A stretch of 64,000 nucleotides of DNA from Archaeoglobus sp. UBA230 (GTDB lineage Archaea > Halobacteriota > Archaeoglobi > Archaeoglobales > Archaeoglobaceae): the NCBI GenBank assembly GCA_002507545.1, contig DAVR01000003.1, positions 62,001-126,000 on the forward strand, in the 5' to 3' direction. Both the position numbers and the translations under genes were made by a program. Below are positions 15,750 to 23,492 of the stretch, in pieces; the stretch's first letter is position 1, and each line of letters starts with the position of its first letter. The notes under the pieces were generated by a model, which saw nothing but the letters and a program-made list of their open reading frames with translations, ran no database searches and was not told where the DNA came from.

Positions 15750-16018
15750 TCTATCACCCCCATAACGTATTCCTCCCACTCATCAGCAAAGCTTCTCAAG
15801 AGCTGAGAAAAGCGAGTGCTAAGAACATAGCCCTGCTCGGTCTTCTCCACCATACCAGAGTTTACGAGCTTCCTGAGCAGGTTGTAAACGCTTATTCCGT
15901 ACTTGCTTTCCAGATCGACAGCCCTAACCGGTCCGTTTTTTATGTCTCTCAAAAGCTGTGGAAATACCTCGTGCTCATCGCCGCGGAGCTTTACGCACTC
16001 TCGGAGTGTTGCGTCCAT
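15746..16018 (-). CDS. winged-helix DNA-binding protein, 90 aa
   Basis: A winged helix-turn-helix fills most of the protein: FPQLLRDIKNGPVRAVDLESK, then YGISVYNLLRKLVNSGMVEKTEQGYVLS, with recognition helix and a beta wing ending in a typical GYVLS strand. Probable transcription regulator of the early block. Coupled to the following gene by a TTGA overlap. Confidence 0.7.
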   Translation of the reverse strand: MDATLRECVKLRGDEHEVFPQLLRDIKNGPVRAVDLESKYGISVYNLLRKLVNSGMVEKTEQGYVLSTRFSQLLRSFADEWEEYVMGVID

Positions 16019-16044
16019 AACTCTCAGCGTAAGTACTTTAGCCC

Positions 16045-17145
16045 TTATGCTACCACCTCCTTAACCAACAAAACCAAAACCAGAATGGCAAATGCTAGGA
16101 AAAAATATTTCATGCTTCCGTTCATCTGCTTAACTGCTTCGATAAATTGTGTATGCTGCTTATGCTGCACCTCAACTACTTCAGTTATTTTCTCGAGAGC
16201 CTTTGCTGCATTCTGTACGTACGGTATGTGTGAGTTGATGTTTTCAGCAAAAACGAGCTGTAGCTCTGAGCTTTTGCTCAGGTTCTCGTTTTGCCTTTCA
16301 ATTATCTCACTCTGTTTATCAAGAACTCTTTCGAACTTGTTCAAAAACCCGTTAAGGCTTCTGAAATCCTTGTATAGTTCTGCAACGTACTCTGGCATCA
16401 TCAGGTATTTGTGAGTGTAGTCAGCATCGTTAGTTTCTGCCTCTCGTCCATTGCTCTCGTCAACCCAAGCCCTTGCCTCGGCATTGAGCGTGTTTCCGTA
16501 GGGATCCATTGCAGGACGGCCCAGCTTTAACTCATATCCTGGGTCGAGCGGTTCTTGAGTCTTGAAAGCGTACTCACCGTAAACGCATTTTGGCTCCTTT
16601 ATCCAATCCTGGTCTAGGATTATGCCCGCAACCTGTAGAGCTCTAGCTATTTTGCAGAAGTAGTTTTGGATGATCTTTGCAGCTTCCCACTTGCTGGAAG
16701 CGTAGAACTCAGGTAGGTATATTAAAGCTGTGGGAATGTTCGCGTCGTTGAACTGGATTTTGACATCAGGGATGTTAGGCAGGTTGACGAGGTCTTTGAG
16801 GTTGACGACGTATGCGTCCCAGTTCTTCATTTTAATTCTTCTTCCTACTTCTGCGATCTTGGCCCAATCTATTTGTAAAACGCGACAGGTCAGACGCACG
16901 TTGTGCACTCTGGCCTTTACGATATCAGGTTGCTGACCTAACAATGCTCTTCCCTTAGGGGTCAGTCTGTGCACCTTCTCTATGTGAAGGTTTACTGATT
17001 CGATTAGGCCCTCTTTGCGTAGCTCGATGAGCAGCTTGCGGACGTAGCTCTTGCTCTTTCCAAGCCTCTCTGCAATTTTGCTTGTTCTCAATTCCCCCTC
17101 CTTGAGTAGAAGTTTAAGTATCTCTTGCTTCCTTTTTTCTCTCAC
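16045..17145 (-). CDS. membrane-anchored winged-helix protein with coiled coil, 366 aa
   Basis: Residues 1-70 are a clear winged helix (RKQEILKLLLKEGELRTSKI, then GKSKSYVRKLLIELRKEGLI, then a VHRLTPKGRALL wing). A middle domain (about 75-240) is not recognised; it resembles in size the effector or replication-protein part of plasmid initiators. Residues about 265-335 form a coiled coil (FERVLDKQSEIIERQNENL), and a single C-terminal TM helix (YFFLAFAILVLVLLVKEVV) ends the chain. This predicts a DNA-binding protein held at the inner face of the membrane. It overlaps the next gene upstream by 4 bp. Confidence 0.75.
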   Translation of the reverse strand: MREKRKQEILKLLLKEGELRTSKIAERLGKSKSYVRKLLIELRKEGLIESVNLHIEKVHRLTPKGRALLGQQPDIVKARVHNVRLTCRVLQIDWAKIAEVGRRIKMKNWDAYVVNLKDLVNLPNIPDVKIQFNDANIPTALIYLPEFYASSKWEAAKIIQNYFCKIARALQVAGIILDQDWIKEPKCVYGEYAFKTQEPLDPGYELKLGRPAMDPYGNTLNAEARAWVDESNGREAETNDADYTHKYLMMPEYVAELYKDFRSLNGFLNKFERVLDKQSEIIERQNENLSKSSELQLVFAENINSHIPYVQNAAKALEKITEVVEVQHKQHTQFIEAVKQMNGSMKYFFLAFAILVLVLLVKEVVA

Positions 17146-17453
17146 ATGGACCCTCCTTTATTTGAGATCAATTTCTCAAGCTCCATCATGTTCCTGCGGT
17201 GGACCTCCTCGGCCAGCTCTGGATTGCTCTTGATTGTTGATTCAAGCTCGTTCATGAGTTCGTCGAAGTAGTCTGCTGGCTTTTTCGCTCGCTCCTTCTG
17301 CAGGAAGCGCTGAAACTCTTGCCTTAGGATTTTGCTGCGGTAGGTCCTGAACTCCTCGATGCTCATTTGCCAGCCGCACGACTTGCATACGACGACGTCG
17401 CCGTAAGTCCACGTGGTGGTTTTACTGCAGCGTTCGCAGAAGAGGATGGGCAT
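17142..17453 (-). CDS. zinc-ribbon protein, 103 aa
   Basis: ATG at 17453 lies in TAATG, overlapping the stop of the preceding gene; the longer open frame upstream is only that gene's shadow. The N-terminus is a zinc ribbon (CERCSKTTTW, CKSC) and the rest is a charged helix (ILRQEFQRFLQKERAKKPAD). A small nucleic-acid-binding or transcription-associated protein is likely. The family is not recognised. Confidence 0.62.
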   Translation of the reverse strand: MPILFCERCSKTTTWTYGDVVVCKSCGWQMSIEEFRTYRSKILRQEFQRFLQKERAKKPADYFDELMNELESTIKSNPELAEEVHRRNMMELEKLISNKGGSM

Positions 17454-17764
17454 TACGAACACCTCTGCAAGATTTTGAATTTCTGCAATAGGCAGTTTGA
17501 CGCTTCCTCGAAGTCGCTTAAGCTCCAAAGCAGGTAATCTGTGTACTCGTCAACATAATCTGTGTTCTCTGTGCAAAGCTTGTAGAACGAAACTATCTCG
17601 TCAGCAAACATTTTGATTGCTTCTGTGAGCTCTTCTATTGCCAGGTCTTTGATTGCTTTTACTTCAGAATGATTGCATTTTGAACATTGCAGCATGACCT
17701 CTCCAGGATAGCCACAACTGACAAACACAGAGTTTGATTTGCAATTAGAGCACTGTAGCCTCAT
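17453..17764 (-). CDS. zinc-ribbon protein, 103 aa
   Basis: N-terminal zinc ribbon with two pairs (CSNCKSNSVF and CSKCNHSEV), followed by an acidic helical part (LAIEELTEAIKMFADEIVSF). A separate protein from its neighbour, though the two share layout and may be ancient duplicates. An RBS, GAGGTCGAG, lies upstream of the ATG. Probable early regulator. Confidence 0.6.
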   Translation of the reverse strand: MRLQCSNCKSNSVFVSCGYPGEVMLQCSKCNHSEVKAIKDLAIEELTEAIKMFADEIVSFYKLCTENTDYVDEYTDYLLWSLSDFEEASNCLLQKFKILQRCS

Positions 17765-17779
17765 TGAGACTCGACCTCC

Positions 17780-17944
17780 TCAAAGGAAGTGCATGCTAAA
17801 ACGAACTCTCCCGCAACTGCTCCTTTTTTGCAGAAGAGTTGCCCATGGAGTTTTGTTTACATTTTCCAAGAAATCTTGCTTAAACAGCTCGTAGAATCTC
17901 TTGAAAGCCTCTTCGTCTTTTGCGAATAAGAATATCTCTGACAT
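17780..17944 (-). CDS. provirus small protein, 54 aa
   Basis: ATG 17944 is preceded by GGAGG with 9-nt spacing and by the stop of the gene overlapping attR. The product begins MSEIFLFAKDEEAFKRFYEL and is helical, with a basic second half. Function unknown. Confidence 0.5.
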   Translation of the reverse strand: MSEIFLFAKDEEAFKRFYELFKQDFLENVNKTPWATLLQKRSSCGRVRFSMHFL

Positions 17945-17950
17945 CACGCA

Positions 17951-18085
17951 TCAGCCTCCACACACCAAAACTCTCCACTCCATTGCCGCAAGCCTTGCCG
18001 CTGCGATTCTCTCTGCTTTGGGCAACGTTTTTAGCTCTGCCTTCAGTTCGTCGATGGCTTTCTCTTCAAAACCGAGCGGTCGCAC
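17951..18085 (-). CDS. short gene reaching into attR, 44 aa or fused across att
   Basis: The open frame ends RLAAMEWRVLVCGG and starts inside or beyond the att repeat. If GTG 18085 is used the product is 44 aa and begins VRPLGFEEKAIDELKAEL, a plausible helical protein. In the excised circle the same frame would continue through the att core to an ATG beyond 1831 (MGVGQ...). Residues encoded by the tRNA itself (the CGRRDSNPG type) are a known annotation artefact, so the long forms are doubtful. Confidence 0.35.
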   Translation of the reverse strand: MRPLGFEEKAIDELKAELKTLPKAERIAAARLAAMEWRVLVCGG

Positions 18086-18132
18086 GGGCCTCCCGAGCCC
18101 GTTGCCCGGGTTCGAATCCCGGCGGCCGCACT
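18083..18132 (+). repeat. attR, right 50-bp att repeat (partial tRNA-Gly)
   Basis: Identical to 1782-1831. It carries the anticodon arm, T arm and 3' acceptor strand but no D arm, so it is not a functional tRNA gene. It is preceded by GCGGTCG (18076-18082), which equals the 5' acceptor strand of the intact tRNA. Confidence 0.95.
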
Positions 18133-18186
18133 TATTTTGATATGATAACAAGCAATCTTATTAATCCACCATACCTACTTCAAACA

Positions 18187-19530
18187 ATGGACATAGAAGG
18201 TTATGCCCGTAGAATGCTTGAGAAAACTGACGAAACCAAAGTAAAAAAGCTTCTTGCTGAAAGAATAGCAGAAATCAAAGGCTGGAATTTGGAAAAGGCT
18301 GAAAGATGGGCAAGAGCTGTTATCGTCGAAGTTAAAAATGCTTACAGCAAAAAGAGCGATTTGCTCGACTACTACAGATCGGGAGTTACGATGGGTGCTT
18401 TCGGAGTCGGGTCAAGGGGGAGGGGGGACTTTTACGTGCATGAAAAGATTGCAGAGGTGATCGGAGAGAGCGGTGCAGTGGTCTCATCAGCGGTGGTCTC
18501 ATCAAAGGATTTGGATGATGCAGGTGTTGTGCGTCATGGTGACTTTTACATTGCTGTCGCCATTGACGGGATACATTCGAGATTAAGCGAGTTTCCCTTC
18601 ATAGCTGGCTTTCACGTTACCAGAGCGGCGATGAGAGATGTTTACGTAATGGGTGCGGAGCCTGTAGCGGTTTTTTCAGACATACACATTGCCGATGATG
18701 GGGATGTGAGCAAAATCTTTGACCATCTCGCGGGAATTTCTGCTGTATGTGATGCAACCGGTGTTCCACTGATAAGCGGTAGCACCCTCAGAATCGGTGG
18801 TGATATGGTTATCGGAGAGAGAATGACTGGAGGAGTGGGTTGTGTGGGTGTTTCGAAATATATCACTCCTCGCAAAAATGTGAGAGAGGAAGATGTCATA
18901 TTACTTACTGAGGGAGCAGGAGGAGGAACGGTAGCTACAACAGCCATTTATTACGGAATGCACGAGATCGTAGAGGAAACAATAAACCTCGATTTTATAA
19001 AGGCTGTAAAAGCGATTTTCGCCAACAGGTTGGTTGAAAGAGTTCACTCAATGAGTGATGTGACGAATGGAGGTATTAGAGGAGATGCCGAAGAAATCTC
19101 AAAGGTCTCGGGCAAGTCCTTAGTTTTCGAGTATGAGAAGCTTAGGAAGTGTGTGAATCCGAGGGTTCTGGAAATGCTCGAAGAACTTGAGATAGATTTC
19201 ATGGGTGTCTCGATAGACTCTCTCATGATCGTGTGCGACAAAGATGTAGCAAAGGATGTGATAAAGGCTGTAAAAGGTGTGGGAGTTCAGATACAGGAGG
19301 TAGGATGGGTTGAGGATGCAAGCGGTAAACCGGGAGCGTTTTTAGTTGAGAACGGAGAAAGAAAGGAAATTAAGCCAAGATTCAGGGAGTCTGCCTACAC
19401 ACCCCTCAAAAAGGTCGTTGGGGAGGAGGAACCGCCAGACTTCGAGGAAATGAGGCAGAGAGTTGATGAAGCTGTGAGAAGGGCTGTGGAGAAAAAGAAG
19501 AAAGTGCTGAAACAGCTTGGGATGATCTAA
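18187..19530 (+). CDS. AIR synthase-related (PurM/HypE-like) protein
   Basis: 447 aa. It has the two-domain PurM fold: an N-terminal domain with a Gly-rich loop (GVGSRGRGDFYVHEKI) and metal/ATP-binding motifs (VAIDGIHSRL, then DVYVMGAEPVAV), and a C-terminal domain with MSDVTNGGIRGDAEEIS. This matches the archaeal AIR-synthase-related family (COG1973-like), which is distinct from true PurM, HypE and SelD; the reaction is not established. ATG 18187 lies about 26 nt after a TTATTAAT box, so a leaderless transcript is likely. The frame is open back through attR, but that part is element sequence. Confidence 0.82.
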   Translation: MDIEGYARRMLEKTDETKVKKLLAERIAEIKGWNLEKAERWARAVIVEVKNAYSKKSDLLDYYRSGVTMGAFGVGSRGRGDFYVHEKIAEVIGESGAVVSSAVVSSKDLDDAGVVRHGDFYIAVAIDGIHSRLSEFPFIAGFHVTRAAMRDVYVMGAEPVAVFSDIHIADDGDVSKIFDHLAGISAVCDATGVPLISGSTLRIGGDMVIGERMTGGVGCVGVSKYITPRKNVREEDVILLTEGAGGGTVATTAIYYGMHEIVEETINLDFIKAVKAIFANRLVERVHSMSDVTNGGIRGDAEEISKVSGKSLVFEYEKLRKCVNPRVLEMLEELEIDFMGVSIDSLMIVCDKDVAKDVIKAVKGVGVQIQEVGWVEDASGKPGAFLVENGERKEIKPRFRESAYTPLKKVVGEEEPPDFEEMRQRVDEAVRRAVEKKKKVLKQLGMI

Positions 19531-20015
19531 GGTTTTTTCAGCTGAATTTCCCTGTTAATCCTATCCTCAAGCTCCAGAAGGACCAAGAGGATAGTAAAGT
19601 AGAGTTCAGCGAGCTTCTCCTTACTCCACTCGGCGTATTTCAGTATGATTCCGTCCAGCTTTCCCTGCAGCTTTCCCATCCTGTAGAGGATGTAAAGCAT
19701 GTCCTCCACGCTGTTGCTGAAGGTGAACTCCACTCCTCTCTCCCTCTCAAAAAGCCACGCCCTTCTGAGCACTTCACCGATGGTGCCATAGTCAATCTGC
19801 AAGAAGTCCTTTCTCGTTCTGAAAAGTTCCTCAATTTCATACCTATTCGGCAGCACAACCCCATTTATAATCGCAGAGAGTTCAACAAGCCTTGTGAAGT
19901 AAATGTAGAAAATAGGATTGAATATATTGCCGCTCTTCTTCAAATTCTTCGCCCTCTCAACAAGATCAGCATCAAACAGATTCCTTACTTCCTCCTCAAA
20001 CTCCTTCAAACTCAT
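19527..20015 (-). CDS. conserved-type hypothetical protein, 162 aa
   Basis: Soluble, all-helical protein with several amphipathic helices (FNPIFYIYFTRLVELSAIING; VEDMLYILYRMGKLQGKLDG; LYFTILLVLLELEDRINREI). No catalytic motif or known family. It converges with the AIR-synthase-like gene (4-bp overlap at the ends) and diverges from the nuclease gene, whose promoter is within about 50 bp of its start. Confidence 0.7.
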   Translation of the reverse strand: MSLKEFEEEVRNLFDADLVERAKNLKKSGNIFNPIFYIYFTRLVELSAIINGVVLPNRYEIEELFRTRKDFLQIDYGTIGEVLRRAWLFERERGVEFTFSNSVEDMLYILYRMGKLQGKLDGIILKYAEWSKEKLAELYFTILLVLLELEDRINREIQLKKP

Positions 20016-20067
20016 TTACTCATGCTTAACGCAAAGGGGTTATAAATCTTGCCGACGATACGAAGAT

Positions 20068-20940
20068 GTGGAAATAGGAGATGTTGAGCTTTATCGAAGA
20101 AAATACGGCAGAGGGTTCAGACCACATGTCTCACTCCTTCTGGATGGTTCAGAGTTTCACGTTGACACCTCACCCGGGAAAAGCGGATGGAACCTCATCA
20201 CCCACGCCCATTCTGACCACTACGGGCAGAGGAATATGGAGAATCCGCACGCTGTTGCGAGCATTGAGACAGCAAGAATCCTCGAGGCTGCAACAGGAAA
20301 AGAGTATGAAGGGTTGACCTTCCATACGGGTGAGAAAGTGAGGATTCATGGGCAAAGAGTTGAAACCTTTCCGACCTACCACATTCACGGCTCCACAGCC
20401 TTCTTCTTCAGGGATTTTGAATTGCTAATAACTGGAGATGTGAAGGACTATCGTGAGTTACCGGAATGCCAAATCTTGGTGACAGAAGCCACATACGGTT
20501 TTCCATCACAGGTCTTTGAGGATGAAATAGATAAACTTCTTGACGCCGCATCCGATGGGGCTGTATTTGGAGCCTATCCGATAGGGAAAGCACAGAGAGT
20601 TGCTGAGATTCTCACTGGTAATATTGGTTTCAGAGCAGAGGAGAAAATTGAGAGGATATGCCGTGCCGTTGGCATAAAACCCAGCAAAAGCGGCCCACTG
20701 ATAGTATCCCCAAGAAACCTCGCCAGTTATGGTGGAGGCTATGTTCTGACTGCCCAGAAATTTTACAGATGGCCAAAAATTACGCTCAGCGACCATCTTG
20801 ACTACGAGGGGTTGCTGGAAATGATACACCACTGCAATCCAGAGGCGGTGGTTTTCTACCACGGAAACCCTTCAAAGGCGCTGACAAGATATCTCGAATC
20901 TGAGAGAATCAAGTGTTGGACGTTAAATGAAATTAAATAA
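20068..20940 (+). CDS. metallo-beta-lactamase fold protein, RNA/DNA exonuclease-like
   Basis: About 290 aa. The metal signature LITHAHSDHYG (HxHxDH) is near residue 45, a further His lies in FPTYHIHGST, and Asp in LLITGDVKDY. A beta-CASP-like segment follows and the late His motif is TLSDHLDYEGL, then VVFYHGNPS. This order fits the COG1236-type exonuclease or mRNA-processing-like family. GTG 20068 is chosen because the TATA box (TTATAAAT) is 25 nt upstream; the longer ORF to 19918 is a shadow of the divergent gene. It is convergent with the ferredoxin gene by 3 bp. Confidence 0.75.
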   Translation: MEIGDVELYRRKYGRGFRPHVSLLLDGSEFHVDTSPGKSGWNLITHAHSDHYGQRNMENPHAVASIETARILEAATGKEYEGLTFHTGEKVRIHGQRVETFPTYHIHGSTAFFFRDFELLITGDVKDYRELPECQILVTEATYGFPSQVFEDEIDKLLDAASDGAVFGAYPIGKAQRVAEILTGNIGFRAEEKIERICRAVGIKPSKSGPLIVSPRNLASYGGGYVLTAQKFYRWPKITLSDHLDYEGLLEMIHHCNPEAVVFYHGNPSKALTRYLESERIKCWTLNEIK

Positions 20941-20943
20941 AAG

Positions 20944-21966
20944 TTAAGATGGGATGTGCTCGGGTGGTCTTACAACTTTCATTTTCATCGCTTCCTGCTC
21001 ACAGCCAACGACACAAACACCGCATCCAAAGCATTTCTCTTCATCAACTCTCGCCACGTCATCTAATTCAATGGCATTAAAGGGGCAGCGCTCCTCACAA
21101 ACTCCACATGCTATGCAGAAGTCTTCATTAACATAGGCAACATACCTGCTTTTTTCCAGCATCGTCTCCATTGGTACGTTTCCGTATTTGGCAGAAAGGA
21201 AAAACTCACAGCAGTCTTCACAGCAGTTGCAGTTAACAGTAACCCTTTTATCCACTATTTTCCCAGTATTTGGCCATGTATGAACTAAACCGTCCTCTTC
21301 TGCCTTCATTATTATCTCCAATGCCTCATCTACCGATATTTCCCTTCCAGAACCCCTCGTTATAACGTATTCAGCACCTCTACCAAACTGGATGCAGTGC
21401 CACAAGGCCATCTCATCGGTGTAATTGCAGCCTTGTCCAGCAAGGTGTGTAACGTTTCTGCATGAACAGGGAACGACTGCAATCTTCTCCTGAGCCTTAA
21501 TCATCTCCACTATATTCTCCTGTGGCAGCACATCAGGTAAGTCCTTTATCGCACCATACGCAGGTACAACCCTCCATACTTTGAAGTCAGCTAAGGATAG
21601 AAGCTGTCCCATTCTTGCATGAGCCTCTTTCTCGCCAAACTCTTTCCACATCCGTGCGTATTCAGGGTCTTTCATGTGGACAGATGCAAGAGTTGCATCG
21701 TGAAGCTGAATCAAATCTCTCGCGAACCTGTAGTAGTTCCTGTTCTGGAAATCCTTGGGAAAGACTACACCCTTGAAAAAGAGGTCTTCGAGGATGCTTT
21801 TCACCCTGTCAACATCCATTCCCAGTTTTTCAGCAACCTCCTCAGGAGAGCCCGGTAGCGCTGCAGCAACCTTCGCTTCCTCTTCATTCATCAGGTATTC
21901 CAGAATTTTCCTCAGCCGTTCTGAATCCGGAAACCCCAGTCTCGTCATTAAAGTTTCGTAGCTCAT
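20944..21966 (-). CDS. HTH plus multi-cluster ferredoxin protein
   Basis: 340 aa, soluble. An N-terminal winged-helix-like part (about 35-75: GSPEEVAEKLGMDVDRVKSIL and a FKGVVFPKD wing) is followed by a middle domain with VPCSCRNV, an unusual CNCCEDCCEFF cluster, and two C-terminal [4Fe-4S] ferredoxin motifs (CIACGVCEERCP and CFGCGVCVVGC). Similar proteins occur in anaerobic sulfate reducers and may pass electrons to a redox partner or sense iron-sulfur state. No partner is adjacent. It starts 30 nt upstream of the leuB stop. Confidence 0.78.
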   Translation of the reverse strand: MSYETLMTRLGFPDSERLRKILEYLMNEEEAKVAAALPGSPEEVAEKLGMDVDRVKSILEDLFFKGVVFPKDFQNRNYYRFARDLIQLHDATLASVHMKDPEYARMWKEFGEKEAHARMGQLLSLADFKVWRVVPAYGAIKDLPDVLPQENIVEMIKAQEKIAVVPCSCRNVTHLAGQGCNYTDEMALWHCIQFGRGAEYVITRGSGREISVDEALEIIMKAEEDGLVHTWPNTGKIVDKRVTVNCNCCEDCCEFFLSAKYGNVPMETMLEKSRYVAYVNEDFCIACGVCEERCPFNAIELDDVARVDEEKCFGCGVCVVGCEQEAMKMKVVRPPEHIPS

Positions 21967-21998
21967 GAAAAAAATTAGTCAGGTTTTACTATTTAAAT

Positions 21999-22979
21999 CT
22001 AATCCAGAAGGGATGCGACCTCTGTAGCAAACTCCATTGTTGTAAGATTTCCGCCCAAATCTGGGGTCTTTTTTCCACTTTCAAGAACCCTTTCAACAGC
22101 CTCCTCGACCTTTTTCGCTTCATCCGAGTATCCAAAATGGCGGAGCATCATGCATGCAGTTAGAATCATTGCTGTAGGGTTGGCGATGCCCCTGCCAGCT
22201 ATGTCGAAAGCCGCTCCGTGTACAGGCTCAAAAATCGCGTTTTTCTCCCCAACATTGGCAGAAGGTGCCAAACCAAGTCCACCTACAAGTCCCGCTGCCA
22301 AATCCGAGACAATGTCCCCGAACATGTTCGTCGTAACTATAACATCAAACCTGAAGGGGTCCATAACGAGATACATGCATGCCGCATCAATGTAGTAGTC
22401 GTTAAACTCAATATCAGGGTATTCGACAGCAATTTCCCTGCAAACATCCCTGAAAAGTCCACAAGTCCTCTTCATCACATTCGCCTTATGCAGCGCTGTT
22501 ACCTTTTTCCTTCCTTCCCGTCTTGCAAGCTCAAAGGCGTATCTTGCTATTCTCTCCGATGCCTGCCTCGTTATTACCCTAACTGCCTCAGTTACACCAT
22601 CAAATTCAAACTCAAAGCCTCTGTACAGACATTCCGTATTCTCCCTTACAATCACAATATCGAGACCGGGATAGAGACACTTTATCCCTCTCAAAGCCTT
22701 TGCGGGTCTTATGTTGGCAAAGGTGTTCAGCTCCTGTCTCAGCCTCACTATAACATCTGCTGCAGTTTCACCGGCAGCACCAAAAAGCACCGCGTCACTC
22801 TCTCTGCAGGCTTCAAGGGTCTCATCCGGCAATGCTTTACCGTACCTCTCCTGAGCACCATCACCAGCCTCGTAAAAGCTGTAATCGAAGGGTAGGTTCA
22901 GTTTTTCCAGTATGTGCATCGTCGCATCCATGACCTCTTTTCCAATACCATCGCCCGGAATTACTGCGATCTTCTTCAT
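21999..22979 (-). CDS. leuB: 3-isopropylmalate dehydrogenase
   Basis: 326 aa, full length for the archaeal isocitrate/isopropylmalate dehydrogenase family. It oxidises and decarboxylates 3-isopropylmalate to 2-oxoisocaproate with NAD in leucine synthesis. Motifs: [10 protein letters not shown] at the start, substrate loop ENTECLYRG, Lys in ALHKANVMK, the metal-binding [11 protein letters not shown] and [12 protein letters not shown], and NAD-binding [18 protein letters not shown]. The ATG overlaps the leuD stop by 4 bp (ATGA), so the two are coupled. A related role on homoisocitrate or citramalate substrates cannot be excluded from sequence alone. Confidence 0.92.
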   Translation of the reverse strand: MKKIAVIPGDGIGKEVMDATMHILEKLNLPFDYSFYEAGDGAQERYGKALPDETLEACRESDAVLFGAAGETAADVIVRLRQELNTFANIRPAKALRGIKCLYPGLDIVIVRENTECLYRGFEFEFDGVTEAVRVITRQASERIARYAFELARREGRKKVTALHKANVMKRTCGLFRDVCREIAVEYPDIEFNDYYIDAACMYLVMDPFRFDVIVTTNMFGDIVSDLAAGLVGGLGLAPSANVGEKNAIFEPVHGAAFDIAGRGIANPTAMILTACMMLRHFGYSDEAKKVEEAVERVLESGKKTPDLGGNLTTMEFATEVASLLD

Positions 22980-23461
22980 GCCTTCCCCCTCAGATCTCTT
23001 GCGTAATTTACCAGTCCCCCTTTATCCAGAATCTCCCTCAGAAATTCCGGCATTGGGCTGATTCTATACTCCTCCCCTTTCGTTTTGTTGTAAACCACAC
23101 CCTTCCCGTAATCCACCTCAAGCTCATCCCCATCATCAATTTTATCAGTATCTTCGCACTCAATAACCTTCAGACCGATGTTTATCGCATTTCTGAAGAA
23201 TATCCTGGCAAATGACTTAGCTATGACTGCCTCAATACCTGTAGCCTTTAAAGCAAGTGGTGCATGCTCTCTGCTGCTCCCACACCCGAAATTTTCACCA
23301 GCAACGACAAAATCACCTTTTTTTACCCCTTTAACGAACTCAGACCTCAAATTCTCAAAAACATGCTTGGCAAGTTCCTCAGCATCGTTGATGACCAAAT
23401 ATTTCCCCTGAATTATAACGTCCGTGTCAATATCATCTCCAAACTTCCACGCTCTTCCCAT
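22976..23461 (-). CDS. leuD: 3-isopropylmalate dehydratase small subunit
   Basis: 161 aa, the usual size of archaeal LeuD (swivelling domain of aconitase). The entry strand [18 protein letters not shown] and the [21 protein letters not shown] loop are diagnostic; the latter holds the residues that contact the iron-sulfur cluster and substrate. It works with a large subunit LeuC, which is not in this window. Coupled to leuB downstream; 31 bp after the VIT-type transporter gene. Confidence 0.93.
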   Translation of the reverse strand: MGRAWKFGDDIDTDVIIQGKYLVINDAEELAKHVFENLRSEFVKGVKKGDFVVAGENFGCGSSREHAPLALKATGIEAVIAKSFARIFFRNAINIGLKVIECEDTDKIDDGDELEVDYGKGVVYNKTKGEEYRISPMPEFLREILDKGGLVNYARDLRGKA

Positions 23462-23492
23462 GAGCTAAGTTGGGGAAGAATTAAAAAAGTTT

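Larger units (their letters stand above)
1782..18132. mobile_element. integrated provirus or plasmid, about 16.3 kb, in the tRNA-Gly gene
   Basis: The two 50-bp copies of the tRNA 3' half are offset by exactly 16,301 bp, which would be the size of the excised circle. Nearly all genes inside run on the minus strand in two blocks: a structural-looking block (13332 down to 2893) and an early or regulatory-looking block (about 18085 down to 13660). The content is two tyrosine recombinases, a P-loop ATPase between membrane-protein genes, a LamG surface protein, and winged-helix and zinc-ribbon proteins. No DNA polymerase, helicase or Rep protein was recognised. All genes look open, so the element may be intact. 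Confidence 0.9.

Noticed and set aside
18076-18132. A second, D-armless tRNA-Gly gene
   Set aside because: It lies at an att repeat and lacks the D arm; a mature tRNA is unlikely. Kept only as a finding about the att site.
17920-18186. N-terminal extension of the AIR-synthase-like protein reading through attR into the provirus
   Set aside because: The extension is translated tRNA and element sequence; the conserved protein and a TATA box at leaderless distance support the ATG at 18187.
19918-20067. N-terminal extension of the metallo-beta-lactamase-fold protein
   Set aside because: It overlaps the divergent gene and precedes the TATA box; it is an antisense shadow.
21999-23461. Complete leucine operon including leuC
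   Set aside because: Only leuD and leuB are here; no aconitase-like large subunit occurs in the window.
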